Shown here: positions 32,405-41,719 of the stretch, piece by piece
Numbering within the stretch: the stretch's first letter is position 1
Layout: each line of letters opens with the position of its first letter
Source of the DNA: an uncultured Lachnospiraceae bacterium
GTDB taxonomy: Bacteria; Bacillota; Clostridia; Lachnospirales; Lachnospiraceae
Assembly: GCA_910584945.1 (NCBI GenBank)
Contig: CAJUDY010000001.1
Location: 179,322-243,321 of the forward strand
Direction: 5' to 3'
DNA: 64,000 nucleotides
The notes under the pieces: generated by a model
Database searches by the model: none
What the model saw: the letters and a program-made list of their open reading frames with translations, nothing else
Told to the model about the DNA's origin: nothing
Program-made: the position numbers and the translations under genes

Positions 32405-32626
32405 ATGAAACTTTATGAGGGACAGAAGGGAAGCACCCTTCAGGTGGTCCATATGGAGCTTCCGGTACAGACGGAACGTCGGCTGGAGGTGCTTGGCATG
32501 CTGGAAGGGACGAAGATCACCGTGGTGAACCGGAAAAAGCGGGGAGCTATGATTGTGAAGATCCGGGGAACCCGTTTTGCGATGGGCCAGAGTATTACGG
32601 AATGCATCGAGGTGGAGGAAGTATGA
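32405..32626 (+). CDS. feoA: Ferrous iron transport protein A
   Basis: 73-aa SH3-like FeoA domain protein (ERRLEVLGMLEGTKITVV ... GAMIVKIRGTRFAMG). It assists FeoB in ferrous iron uptake. ATG 32405 follows TGGAGG; an upstream in-frame ATG (32390) lacks a site. Its stop overlaps the feoB start as ATGA. Confidence 0.92.
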   Translation: MKLYEGQKGSTLQVVHMELPVQTERRLEVLGMLEGTKITVVNRKKRGAMIVKIRGTRFAMGQSITECIEVEEV

Positions 32627-34680
32627 ATACAAAAGAACTGACCATTGGATTTGTGGGGAATCCAAACTGCGGAAAGACCACGCTTTTTAACGCCTATACC
32701 GGAGCGAATCTGAAGGTGGCCAACTGGCCGGGAGTGACGGTGGAAAAAAAAGAGGGGGCCATGCGTTTTCACGACGAGTCCTACCGCCTGGTGGACCTGC
32801 CCGGGACTTACAGCCTGACTTCCTATACGATGGAGGAGACGGTCACAAGACAGTATATCTTAAGCGAGGATGTGGATGTGATCGTGGACGTGGCGGACGC
32901 CTCGGCGCTGGAGCGCAATCTGTATCTGACCCTGCAGCTGATGGAGCTTGGAAAGCCGGTGGTGCTGGCGCTGAACATGATGGATATCGTACAGGAGCGG
33001 GGGATGGAGATCGATCTTCACCGCCTGCCGGAGATGCTGGGGATTCCCTGCGTGCCGGTATCGGCCAGACGCAGGACCGGGCTGGAGATTCTGATTCACA
33101 CGGTGGCTCATCACCAGGATAAGAGCCAGGGAGAGAAGATCATCCACCATCATGACCTGGAGACCAGTCGGCATAAGGACGTGGAGGAGCACCATAAGCA
33201 TTACGCTATGGTGTATACGGATGAGATCGAGGACAAGATCGACGAGATTGAGGAGCGCCTGAAAAAGGCGGAACCATCGCTTTCTAATCTCCGGTGGCAT
33301 GCCATCAAGATTCTGGAAAATGACCAGGAGCTGAAAAAGCGTTTTTCGATTGACTTCTCCGACATCCTGGATCAGGATTATGAAAAAGAGATCATCAATC
33401 AGAAGTTTGAGTTTATCGAGGAAGTGATCGCGGAATGCGTGGCTAACCGGGCAAAAAAGACCGAGTCCACGGACCGCACGGATCGGATTCTGACCCATCC
33501 GGTATGGGGATTACCGATTTTTCTGCTGATCATGGCCGGGGTTTTCTTTTTGACGTTCACCGTGGGAGACTGGCTGAAGGGATACTTTGAGGTGGCCCTG
33601 GAGGCGCTGACCGGTATGGTGGTGGAGGCTTTAAGCGCCCTGGGAACCGGCGAACTTCTGGTATCGCTTATCGCGGACGGCATCATCGCCGGGGTGGGAG
33701 GAATCCTGACCTTTCTGCCTAATATTTTTATTCTGTTCCTGGCATTGGCTTTTCTGGAGGACAGCGGGTATATGGCCCGGGTTGCCTATGTGATGGACGG
33801 CGTCATGGGAAAGATCGGCCTGTCGGGGAGAGCGTTTCTGCCCATGCTTCTGGGCTTTGGGTGTACGGTGCCGGCGGTCATGGCCTCCCGGGTGCTGGAG
33901 AATCGGAGGGACCGGCTGAAGACCATCCTGATCACACCGTTTATGTCCTGCAGCGCGAGGCTTCCGATCTATGTGATGTTCTCCGGGCTGTTCTTCGGGG
34001 ACCGGGCGATGATCGCGGCGTTCTCCATGTATGTGCTGGGCCTTGCGGTGGCGATCCTGGCGGCCTTCGTGATGAAGTTTGCCGAGAGGGAAAAGGACGG
34101 CAATATGCTGCTTATCGAACTTCCGGAGTACAAGACGCCCAACGCCCATACGATCTATGTCTATGTGTCGGAGAAGGTCAAGGACTATCTGTCCAAAGCG
34201 GGGACCACGATCTTCCTGGCTTCCATCGTTATGTGGCTGGTGATGAATGTGGGACCTCACGGGTTTACGGCGGATATGGATCAGAGCTTCGGGGCGGTCG
34301 TCGGGAAGGTGCTGGTTCCGATCTTCGCCCCCATCGGCCTTGGCTACTGGCAGATTGTGCTGGCGCTGATTTCCGGCGTCGCCGCCAAGGAGGTCGTGGT
34401 ATCGAGCTGCTCCGTTCTGTTCGGCATCGGCAACGTGACCACAGAAGCCGGTATGGGCCATCTGTCTGCTCTGCTGGCCGGTATGGGCTTCGGACCCTTG
34501 AACGCCTATGCGCTGATGGTATTCTGCCTGCTCTACGTGCCCTGCATGGCGGCGGTGGCGACGATCAAGAGAGAAACCGGAAGCTGGAAGTGGACATGCG
34601 CCATGGCCGCCTTCCAGCTTGCGACCGCCTGGGTGATGGCATTTCTGGTTTATCGGGTGGGGACGTTGTTCCTGGTATAA
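32623..34680 (+). CDS. feoB: Ferrous iron transporter B
   Basis: 685-aa inner-membrane Fe(II) transporter. The N-terminal G domain has G1 GNPNCGKTT, G3 DLPGTYSLT and G4 LNMMD. A His-rich stretch (HHHDLETSRHKDVEEHHKHY, about 185-204) that could bind metal precedes the membrane domain. The membrane part holds the two Gate motifs and Cys-containing segments (LLGFGCTVPAVMASR, SCSARLP, and AAKEVVVSSCSVL). Fully regulated by the upstream Fur box; a terminator follows. Confidence 0.95.
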   Translation: MNTKELTIGFVGNPNCGKTTLFNAYTGANLKVANWPGVTVEKKEGAMRFHDESYRLVDLPGTYSLTSYTMEETVTRQYILSEDVDVIVDVADASALERNLYLTLQLMELGKPVVLALNMMDIVQERGMEIDLHRLPEMLGIPCVPVSARRRTGLEILIHTVAHHQDKSQGEKIIHHHDLETSRHKDVEEHHKHYAMVYTDEIEDKIDEIEERLKKAEPSLSNLRWHAIKILENDQELKKRFSIDFSDILDQDYEKEIINQKFEFIEEVIAECVANRAKKTESTDRTDRILTHPVWGLPIFLLIMAGVFFLTFTVGDWLKGYFEVALEALTGMVVEALSALGTGELLVSLIADGIIAGVGGILTFLPNIFILFLALAFLEDSGYMARVAYVMDGVMGKIGLSGRAFLPMLLGFGCTVPAVMASRVLENRRDRLKTILITPFMSCSARLPIYVMFSGLFFGDRAMIAAFSMYVLGLAVAILAAFVMKFAEREKDGNMLLIELPEYKTPNAHTIYVYVSEKVKDYLSKAGTTIFLASIVMWLVMNVGPHGFTADMDQSFGAVVGKVLVPIFAPIGLGYWQIVLALISGVAAKEVVVSSCSVLFGIGNVTTEAGMGHLSALLAGMGFGPLNAYALMVFCLLYVPCMAAVATIKRETGSWKWTCAMAAFQLATAWVMAFLVYRVGTLFLV

Positions 34681-34700
34681 AAATGAAAGTGAACGATAGA

Positions 34701-34735
34701 AAAGAGGCTGCGCTTGTTAACGGCAGCCTCTTTTT
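34701..34735 (+). terminator. feoB terminator
   Basis: GAGGCTGC/GCAGCCTC stem followed by five T. Confidence 0.9.
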
Positions 34736-34866
34736 ACGGTGGATCTTTACGGTTCGTGGTTATACATTTTTTGCTTACAGAGAAAAAAGACGAACCTGGA
34801 AAACCAGCGATACAAAACAAAAGAATACGGAAACCGAATTTTTTATAAGAAAAAACGAAAAAACGC

Positions 34867-34917
34867 TTGACAGTCCCTCAAAAGAGTCGTATGATTGTAT
34901 TAAATCAGTAATACAAC
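34867..34917 (+). promoter_or_regulatory. Promoter and operator of the GntR-ABC operon
   Basis: TTGACA (34867-34872), 17-nt spacer, TATGAT (34890-34895). Right after it an inverted repeat TTGTATT-N8-AATACAA (34896-34917) covers the transcription start, as expected for autoregulation by the first gene. Confidence 0.78.
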
Positions 34918-34943
34918 AACACAGGACGGAAAGGAGTGAGCAG

Positions 34944-35303
34944 ATGGAATGGAAACTGGATGACAGTCGTCCCATATGGATACAGCTGCAGGAACAGCTG
35001 ACAAGAAAGATTTTATCCGGCTGGTATCATGAGGGAGAGAAGCTGCCGAGTGTGAGAGAGCTGGCGTCGGAGGCGGGAGTGAATCCCAACACCATGCAGC
35101 GCGCGCTGGTCGGGCTGGATATGGAGGGGCTGACCGTGACCAACCGGACCATGGGGCGGACGGTGACCGAGGACCACGCCGTGCTGGAAGGGATGAGAGG
35201 AACTCTGGCCGAGGGGATTATCCGGCAGTTTTATGAGTCTGCTGCGGAGCTTGGATATACAAAGGCGCAGGCCCTTGAATTGTTGAAAAGGAGTGATGGA
35301 TAG
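34944..35303 (+). CDS. GntR-family regulator, YtrA type
   Basis: 119-aa repressor: a winged helix-turn-helix (PIWIQLQEQLTRKILSGWY, EKLPSVRELASEAGVNPNTMQRAL) and only a short helical C-terminus, as in the YtrA subfamily. These repressors control adjacent ABC transporter genes, often in response to cell-wall-active compounds. ATG 34944 follows AAAGGAG. The inverted repeat upstream is its likely operator. Confidence 0.92.
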   Translation: MEWKLDDSRPIWIQLQEQLTRKILSGWYHEGEKLPSVRELASEAGVNPNTMQRALVGLDMEGLTVTNRTMGRTVTEDHAVLEGMRGTLAEGIIRQFYESAAELGYTKAQALELLKRSDG

Positions 35304-36029
35304 ATGAGTGGAATGCTGATACAATGCCAGGAAGTATGGAAGAACTACGGCAGTAAAAGAGCGCTGCAGGGGCTTAATCTGCAGCTGGAGAGCGGAAAGA
35401 TCGTGGGGCTTTTGGGGCCCAACGGTTCCGGCAAGACGACGTTGATCAAGACCTTAAACGGGCTTCTGACGCCGGACCATGGCGTGGTGCTGGTGGACGG
35501 AGAGGAGCCGGGGACCTACACCAAGTCGATCGTCAGCTATCTGCCGGATAAACCGTATTTTGCAGGATGGATGAAGGTAAGCGATCTGTTCGACCTGTTT
35601 GAAGATTTTTATGAGGACTTCGACCGGCAGAAGGCGGATCAAATGTGCAAGGCCCTTCAGATCGACGAAAGGCTGCGTATGAAGACCCTCTCCAAAGGAA
35701 CCAAAGAAAAGGTACAGCTGATACTGGTCATGAGCCGTCAGGCCAGGCTGTATCTTCTGGATGAACCCATCGCCGGCGTGGACCCGGCGGCCAGGGACTA
35801 CATCCTGTCGACGATTCTGAATAATTACAATCCCGAAGGGACCGTGCTGATCTCCACCCACCTGATCTCCGATGTGGAGCGGGTACTGGACGAAGTGGTA
35901 TTTATCCGGGACGGCCGTGTGGTCTTTCAGGATCTGGTGGATAACATCCGGGAAAAAGAAGGAAAATCCGTGGATGAACTGTTCCGGGAAGTGTTCCGGA
36001 CCGTTCCGTTCGGGGGAGGTGAGTGGTAA
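35304..36029 (+). CDS. ABC transporter ATPase, YtrB/bacitracin-export type
   Basis: 241-aa ATPase with Walker A GPNGSGKTT, a signature variant LSKGTKEKVQLILVMSRQ in place of LSGGQ, Walker B LYLLDEPIAGVDP and switch His in STHLI. The degenerate signature is common in this subfamily. Starts directly after the repressor stop and overlaps the permease, so all three are one unit. Confidence 0.9.
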   Translation: MSGMLIQCQEVWKNYGSKRALQGLNLQLESGKIVGLLGPNGSGKTTLIKTLNGLLTPDHGVVLVDGEEPGTYTKSIVSYLPDKPYFAGWMKVSDLFDLFEDFYEDFDRQKADQMCKALQIDERLRMKTLSKGTKEKVQLILVMSRQARLYLLDEPIAGVDPAARDYILSTILNNYNPEGTVLISTHLISDVERVLDEVVFIRDGRVVFQDLVDNIREKEGKSVDELFREVFRTVPFGGGEW

Positions 36030-36868
36030 TGCTGGGAAAACTGATAAAATATGATCTGAAATCCATGTCCAGGGCATTTATCCCCATGTGGCTGCTGGCG
36101 CCGGTCGTGGCGCTGATGCTGAGCTTTTCGATCCGGGGGACGGTTGCCTGGGCAAATCAATCCAGACTGGGCAGCCTCTTCGTTGTAGGGAACGGGCTTC
36201 TGATGGCGATCATGGGGATTCTCTTCTTCGGGGCGCTGGTGGGACTTTTTGTCATGACCGTGGTGTTCGTGATTCAGAGATTCTGGAACGGACTTCTGAA
36301 AGAGGAAGGGTATCTGATGTTCACTCTCCCTGTGAAAACCTGGGAGCTCGTCGTGTCCAAGGCGCTGACAGCGACCCTGGTCAGCGGAGTCAGCATCCTC
36401 ATGGGCATTTTCTCCGGTATGATTCTGGCAGTATTTTCCACAGAGGAAGTCATCCGTTCCCTGTCCATGGCATGGAAGTACGTCTTCAGCGAGATTATCG
36501 AACTGGGTCCCACTTTCTGGCTGAACGTCCTTTTGTTCATCCTGCTGTTGATCCTGGGGACTGCGCAGAGCATCTATCATGCCTATGCGGCCATGGCCAT
36601 CGGGCACCTGTTTCAGACCCACAAGGTGGTTGGCTCCTGCGTGTCCTACATTGCGATCTCCATCACGGTGTCCATTGTATCGAACATAGTTAACGCCATC
36701 GTCAGTACGGCGCTTCCGGACAACTGGTTCAACTACTGGTCCTACGATCTGATGGAAATGATGAGTACGGCGTACCTCCTTTATCTGATCCTGGGAACAT
36801 TCCTGGAGCTTGTGGTCTATCATGTGATCACCGAGCGGATATTGTCCACAAAATTAAATCTTGAATAA
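36029..36868 (+). CDS. ABC transporter permease, ABC-2 type
   Basis: 279-aa membrane protein with about six hydrophobic helices (for example WLLAPVVALMLSFSI, LMAIMGILFFGALVGLFVM, VSILMGIFSGMILAVF, LNVLLFILLLILGTAQS). ATG 36029 overlaps the ATPase stop (TAATG). Works with the preceding ATPase; substrate unknown, probably a wall-active compound by analogy to YtrA-regulated systems. Confidence 0.85.
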   Translation: MLGKLIKYDLKSMSRAFIPMWLLAPVVALMLSFSIRGTVAWANQSRLGSLFVVGNGLLMAIMGILFFGALVGLFVMTVVFVIQRFWNGLLKEEGYLMFTLPVKTWELVVSKALTATLVSGVSILMGIFSGMILAVFSTEEVIRSLSMAWKYVFSEIIELGPTFWLNVLLFILLLILGTAQSIYHAYAAMAIGHLFQTHKVVGSCVSYIAISITVSIVSNIVNAIVSTALPDNWFNYWSYDLMEMMSTAYLLYLILGTFLELVVYHVITERILSTKLNLE

Positions 36869-36910
36869 TGGAAAAACTCCCGGTATACTGTATGGCAGGA
36901 GGCATACCGG

Positions 36911-37672
36911 ATGAGAGAAGAAATCAGAAATCAATTAAATCAGATGAGCGATGCAGAGTACCGGGATTTTTCTGCATCGCTCATTCCTGCGTCCGGAAGA
37001 GGACAGATGCTGGGGGTACGGCTGCCGCGTTTGCGCGCTTACGCGAAAGAGATCGCCAAAGGAGCCTGGAGAGAGGAACTTTCCTATAGGGAGGATCTTT
37101 ACTTTGAGGAGACCATGCTGCGGGGCATGATCCTTGGGTACGGCTGCACGGACATCGAAGAGCTTCTTGAAGGATTCGCGGATTTTATTCCAAGAGTAAA
37201 GAACTGGTCCGTCTGCGACAGCGTGTGCAGCGGTCTGACACTGGTGGAAAAATATCCGGAAAGGACCTGGGACTTTCTGATGCCCTATTTGGAATCTAAA
37301 GAAGAATTTCCGGTAAGGGTGGCGCTGATCATGCTGCTTGACCACTTTGTGAAGCTTGGGGAGGACGGAAAGAAGACCGCCAGGAGGCGGAAGATCACCA
37401 TGGAAGACCTGCAGGCAGAAGAGGAGCAGGGAAGGTACCTGGAAAAGATCTTGGGCGTGCTGGACCGGGAATTCCAGGAGGGATACTATGCGCAGATGGC
37501 AGCGGCCTGGCTTCTGGCGGAGCTTTTTGTCACTTTTCCTGCGCGCACCTTCCAGGCGTTAAAGACGCTGCGGCTGGACCCTTTTACCAGAAAAAAGGCG
37601 GTGCAGAAGATTCGGGAGTCCAGGATTCCCGACGGGCAAGTGAAAATGTATTTAAAGGACTTGAAATTTTAA
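36911..37672 (+). CDS. DNA alkylation repair protein, AlkD-like
   Basis: 253-aa HEAT-repeat-like helical protein of the DNA_alkylation family (LGVRLPRLRAYAKEIAKG, YFEETMLRGMILGY, VKNWSVCDSVCSGL, YYAQMAAAWLLAELF). Known relatives excise N3- and N7-alkylpurines without base flipping. ATG 36911 follows GCAGGAGG. Confidence 0.9.
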   Translation: MREEIRNQLNQMSDAEYRDFSASLIPASGRGQMLGVRLPRLRAYAKEIAKGAWREELSYREDLYFEETMLRGMILGYGCTDIEELLEGFADFIPRVKNWSVCDSVCSGLTLVEKYPERTWDFLMPYLESKEEFPVRVALIMLLDHFVKLGEDGKKTARRRKITMEDLQAEEEQGRYLEKILGVLDREFQEGYYAQMAAAWLLAELFVTFPARTFQALKTLRLDPFTRKKAVQKIRESRIPDGQVKMYLKDLKF

Positions 37673-37768
37673 GATTTGTTAAGAATTGCAGCAGACATTT
37701 TATGTTATACTGATATCATTACGGGCGTTTTTCGCCTGAGATCTGCAGTTGTTCAAGGGAGGACGTTT

Positions 37769-38491
37769 GTGAAGGGAACCAAGGAGCCTGTGATTCAGGT
37801 GAAGAACCTCTATAAAATATTTAAAGTGGGGAATACAAAGGTCCGCGCGCTGAACGGCGTGGACATGACTATATACAAAGGCGAGTTCTGCGCCATCGTT
37901 GGAACTTCCGGTTCCGGCAAGTCTACGATGCTGAATATGCTGGCCGGCCTGGAGAAGCCCACCAAGGGCGAAGTGATCATCGCCGGGCAGCATCTGGAAA
38001 AGATGAATGAGAATCAGCTGGTGAAATTCCGAAGAGAAAAGGTTGGATTTATCTTTCAGTCCTTTAACCTCCTGGGCACCATGAACGCCATCGAGAATGT
38101 GGCGCTGCCCCTGACATTCCGGGGGATGGACAAAAAGACCCGGGAGGCCAAAGCGGTGAAGATGCTGAAGCTGGTGGGGCTCCCCAAGCACATGAAGCAC
38201 CGGCCCAACGAGATGTCCGGCGGACAGCAGCAGCGGGTAGGCGTGGCAAGAGCCCTGGTGCTGGACCCGGAGATTATCTTTGCGGACGAGCCCACGGGAA
38301 ACCTGGACTCCAACACTTCCGCGGAGGTATTAAATCTGATGCGTAAAGTGGTGCAGGAGCAGAATCAGACCATGGTGATGGTAACGCATGATAATCATCT
38401 GGCGGGATTCGCGGACCGAATCTTCCATATTATAGACGGGAAGATCGTGAAAGTGGAAGACCGCAGCGAGTATAAGGAGGAAGAAGAATGA
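37769..38491 (+). CDS. ABC transporter ATPase, MacB type
   Basis: 240-aa ATPase with Walker A GTSGSGKST, Q-loop FQSFNLLGTMNAIENV, signature MSGGQQQRVGVARALV, Walker B IIFADEPTGNLDS and switch His in VTHDNH. Start GTG 37769 is preceded by AAGGGAGG. An extended -10 (TGTTATACT) about 65 nt upstream is a likely promoter. It forms a three-gene unit with the anchored surface protein and permease that follow; the next gene starts within its last codon. Confidence 0.9.
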   Translation: MKGTKEPVIQVKNLYKIFKVGNTKVRALNGVDMTIYKGEFCAIVGTSGSGKSTMLNMLAGLEKPTKGEVIIAGQHLEKMNENQLVKFRREKVGFIFQSFNLLGTMNAIENVALPLTFRGMDKKTREAKAVKMLKLVGLPKHMKHRPNEMSGGQQQRVGVARALVLDPEIIFADEPTGNLDSNTSAEVLNLMRKVVQEQNQTMVMVTHDNHLAGFADRIFHIIDGKIVKVEDRSEYKEEEE

Positions 38492-40275
38492 AGATGCGGA
38501 TGGTAAAAGGAATGGCGGCGGCGCTGTGCATGGCGATGCTGGCGACGACGACAGCGGCGGTGGCGCCGGGAGGAGCGATGGTGGCGTCGGCGGAGGAAAC
38601 TGGCAACGGTACGACTCCTGGCGGAAGCAATACTACGACAACGGAAGATTTGGAAAAAGAAAAACAGAATGCGCTCAACGCATTTGATGATTGGATTACT
38701 TTGAATTTAAAGACGAATGATCCGAAAGTTGGCGAAGTTGACAAGAAGATACAGGAAGCAAAAGATATCATTAGCAAACTGAAAAGCGCAGATGCTGTAA
38801 AACAACAAAAAGAAAAAACATTGAGCGATTTGAATGGCATAATTAACGGTTCCACTGGCACCGGAAGCGGCACAATCATCGAAGACGGCGACGACGATGA
38901 CGAGGATGCCGACAACAACGACGAAGATCCGCCCGTCACCCCCGACCACTTCCTGATGGTCGGCGGCAGCTGGGTGACGCCCGTGGCCAACGCGGGGCAG
39001 ACCATCAGTGTGGTCCTTCCGGTGGTGAACATGGGCAAGACCATGGTGACCGACGCGGTGGTAACGCCGGTCTTAAGCACCGACACGGCCTCCTGGCCTT
39101 TTGAGATTACCAGCTCCAACTATTCCCAGACCATTCCGGATCTTCCGGGCACCGATACCGGCATGAACGATATGGACCGGAGGCGGGAGCTGACCTGGGA
39201 GCTGAAGGCAAGAAGCGATATCGGCAGCGGCTATCAGAAGCTGTCTTTTGACGTGCGCTACCGGGATTCCGACGGGGAGAGCCAGACCACCACGCTGGAC
39301 ACTTACATCCAGCTCAAAGGAACCGCGGGCGTGGGCGCGGACGGCAAGTCCTCCGTTCCCAGGGTGATTGTCACCGGCTTTGAGACGAACCCGGAGGAGG
39401 TACACGCGGGAGAGAGCTTTATGCTGACTCTGCACCTTCAGAATACGTCCACCGCTACCAGTGTCAACAACATGGTATTTGAGATCGAAGCCGCAGTGGA
39501 GGGAAAAGACGAAGAGACTACATATGCGGCATTTCTTCCTACGGCAGGTTCCAGCACCATCTTCGTGGATCGGATGGAAAAGAACGGGACAAAAGATATC
39601 CAGATCGAGATGGAAGCAAAGGCGGACCTGGCCCAGAAGCCCTATGCGGTGGACGTCAATATGAGCTACGAGGACGAACACGTGAACGCTTACACCAGTA
39701 CCAGCAGCGTATCCATTCCGGTGAAGCAGCAGGCCCGGGTGGATATCAGCTCGCCGGAGGTGATGCCGGGAAGCATTTCCGTGGGAAGCGAAGCCAACAT
39801 CATGTTCAACATCTACAATATGGGCAAGACCAAGCTTTACAATGTACAGGTGAAGATGGACAGCGACACCATCAGCGGCGGAGACGCCTTTGTGGGCAAT
39901 CTGGACCCGGGAGCCACCGGCGCGGTAGATATCTATGTGACCGGACAGTCGCCTACGATGGATGACGGAATCGTGAAGCTTCAGATCACCTATGAGGATG
40001 AGTCCGGGGCCTCTACGGCCATTGACAAAGAAATCTCCCTTTATGTCTCCGACGCTCCCATGGATGACTTTATGGGAGACGATTCCATGATGGAGGACTA
40101 CGAGATCGAAGGAGAGGGAGGCGGAACCACCAGTACGATTGTAACCCTGGTGATCATCGGAGTGATTGTGGCTGCCGTAGCTTTTGGAGTATTCTATACG
40201 AAGAGGAAAAAGAAGAAAGAGCAGATGAGTCTGGAAGAAGATCTTCTGGATTCGGATGACGAGACGGACGAATAG
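38488..40275 (+). CDS. Secreted, membrane-anchored CARDB/S-layer-like protein
   Basis: 595-aa surface protein. The signal peptide ends near residue 36 (MVASA then EE). A helical Lys/Glu-rich segment follows (about 54-118), then a very acidic Asp/Asn/Glu linker (about 131-150). Two or three beta-rich modules follow, of the type seen in CARDB and COG1361 proteins, each with a VNMGKT or YNMGKT-like turn (about 170-280, 290-410, 415-530). A single C-terminal membrane helix (about 552-573) and a basic then acidic cytoplasmic tail close the protein. Placed between ATPase and permease, it is probably an extracytoplasmic partner of the transporter, in the position MacA has in Gram-negative systems. 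Confidence 0.78.
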   Translation: MKMRMVKGMAAALCMAMLATTTAAVAPGGAMVASAEETGNGTTPGGSNTTTTEDLEKEKQNALNAFDDWITLNLKTNDPKVGEVDKKIQEAKDIISKLKSADAVKQQKEKTLSDLNGIINGSTGTGSGTIIEDGDDDDEDADNNDEDPPVTPDHFLMVGGSWVTPVANAGQTISVVLPVVNMGKTMVTDAVVTPVLSTDTASWPFEITSSNYSQTIPDLPGTDTGMNDMDRRRELTWELKARSDIGSGYQKLSFDVRYRDSDGESQTTTLDTYIQLKGTAGVGADGKSSVPRVIVTGFETNPEEVHAGESFMLTLHLQNTSTATSVNNMVFEIEAAVEGKDEETTYAAFLPTAGSSTIFVDRMEKNGTKDIQIEMEAKADLAQKPYAVDVNMSYEDEHVNAYTSTSSVSIPVKQQARVDISSPEVMPGSISVGSEANIMFNIYNMGKTKLYNVQVKMDSDTISGGDAFVGNLDPGATGAVDIYVTGQSPTMDDGIVKLQITYEDESGASTAIDKEISLYVSDAPMDDFMGDDSMMEDYEIEGEGGGTTSTIVTLVIIGVIVAAVAFGVFYTKRKKKKEQMSLEEDLLDSDDETDE

Positions 40276-40290
40276 GAAGAGGAGTGACGG

Positions 40291-41643
40291 ATGAAGTATT
40301 TTGATTTGCTCAGAATGAGCGCGTCGAATCTTCTGCGCAGAAAGCTGCGTACGGCGCTGACCGTCCTGGGCGTCATCATAGGAACCGCTTCCATCGTTGT
40401 CATGGTTTCTCTTGGCCTGGGACTTCGGAAAAGTTCCCTGGAACAGATCGAAGAGTACGGCGGCCTGACTACGATCCAGGTGAGCAGCAACGCCTATTAC
40501 GGCGATTCTTCCAGCAGCGACAGCGAGCAGCAGCGGATTGACGATAAAGTGGTAGAGTCCATCGCCAGCATTCCCCATGTGGAGATTGCCTCTCCGATCC
40601 TGGAGATGAATCTTCTGGCCAGACAGGGGGTCTATGAGGGATGGCTGTGGGTCCGGGGCATGAGCCAGGAAGCCATACAGAAGATGGATATGGAGATCAA
40701 GGAAGGAGAACTGCCGCCGGCGGGCGAGGGCCTTCAATTCTTCTACGGCAACCAGGTGATCACCAATTTTTACAATGCCAAGACCAATGATTACTACTGG
40801 GAGGCCGAGGAAGCGCCGGATGTGGATCTGATGAATACGCCGATCTTTGTGATCTTCGATACGGACGCTTACTATCAGTCCAGAAGCTCCGACGGCAGCG
40901 GACAGACCGTGTCTCCGCCGAAGAAATACATCATTCCCACCAGCGGACTGATGGCGGGGGATCTGGAAGATTACAGTGAAAACTGCAATTATGTGTTTGC
41001 GGATATTGACGCATTGAAAGCGCAGCTAAAGAAGATCTTTAAAAATAAGGTCATTCCGGGGCAACCTTCCACCAAGAGCGGAAAGCCCTATAAGGAGTTT
41101 TACTACGAACAGGTCTATGTCCGCGTGGACAGTATGGATCACGTGCAGGAAGTGCAGCAGGAGATTCAGAATATGGGCTTCAATGCCTACAGCAACGCAG
41201 AGTGGATGGAGCAGACCCAGAGTCAGATGGGGATGATACAGATGGTGCTTGGAGGCATCGGCGCGGTGTCTCTGTTCGTGGCAGCCATCGGCATCGCTAA
41301 CACGATGATGATGTCGATCTATGAGAGGACAAAGGAGATCGGTATTATCAAAGTGCTGGGCTGCGATCTTCGCAATATCCGCTCCATGTTCCTTCTGGAG
41401 GCCGGGTTCATCGGATTCTTCGGGGGGCTGATCGGGCTGATCTTAAGCGAGATTATCTCGCTTGTGATCAACTCGGTGGTACACACGGCTTCGGAAGGAT
41501 ACTATGAACATCTATCCTTTATTCCCATCTGGCTGGTGCTGATCTCCCTGGTCTTCGCCGTGCTGGTGGGGATGGCGGCGGGATTCTTCCCGGCCCTTCG
41601 TGCGATGAAGCTAAGCCCATTGGCAGCCATCCGAAACGAATAG
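40291..41643 (+). CDS. MacB-type ABC transporter permease
   Basis: 450-aa permease: one N-terminal helix (RKLRTALTVLGVIIGTASIVVMVSLGLGL), a large extracytoplasmic MacB domain (about 50-325), and three C-terminal helices (from about 327: GGIGAVSLFVAAIGIANTM, FIGFFGGLIGLILSEII, IWLVLISLVFAVLVGM). The ATPase two genes upstream is its motor. Substrate not evident. Confidence 0.9.
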   Translation: MKYFDLLRMSASNLLRRKLRTALTVLGVIIGTASIVVMVSLGLGLRKSSLEQIEEYGGLTTIQVSSNAYYGDSSSSDSEQQRIDDKVVESIASIPHVEIASPILEMNLLARQGVYEGWLWVRGMSQEAIQKMDMEIKEGELPPAGEGLQFFYGNQVITNFYNAKTNDYYWEAEEAPDVDLMNTPIFVIFDTDAYYQSRSSDGSGQTVSPPKKYIIPTSGLMAGDLEDYSENCNYVFADIDALKAQLKKIFKNKVIPGQPSTKSGKPYKEFYYEQVYVRVDSMDHVQEVQQEIQNMGFNAYSNAEWMEQTQSQMGMIQMVLGGIGAVSLFVAAIGIANTMMMSIYERTKEIGIIKVLGCDLRNIRSMFLLEAGFIGFFGGLIGLILSEIISLVINSVVHTASEGYYEHLSFIPIWLVLISLVFAVLVGMAAGFFPALRAMKLSPLAAIRNE

Positions 41644-41667
41644 GGATGAATCTCCAGAGAAATAACA

Positions 41668-41702
41668 GACGGCCTGCCGCAGACTGCGGCAGGCCCTGTT
41701 GC
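41668..41702. terminator. Hairpin between convergent genes
   Basis: GGCCTGCCGCA/TGCGGCAGGCC, a very stable stem between the plus-strand permease and the minus-strand LUD gene. No long T run on the plus strand, so a likely but not certain terminator. Confidence 0.6.
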
Positions 41703-41719
41703 TGAATGTTGGATACGGG

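Noticed and set aside
39073..40737. Long open frame on the minus strand (over 550 codons)
   Set aside because: It lies opposite the anchored surface protein and permease genes, has no domain pattern, no ribosome site and a composition expected for an antisense frame.
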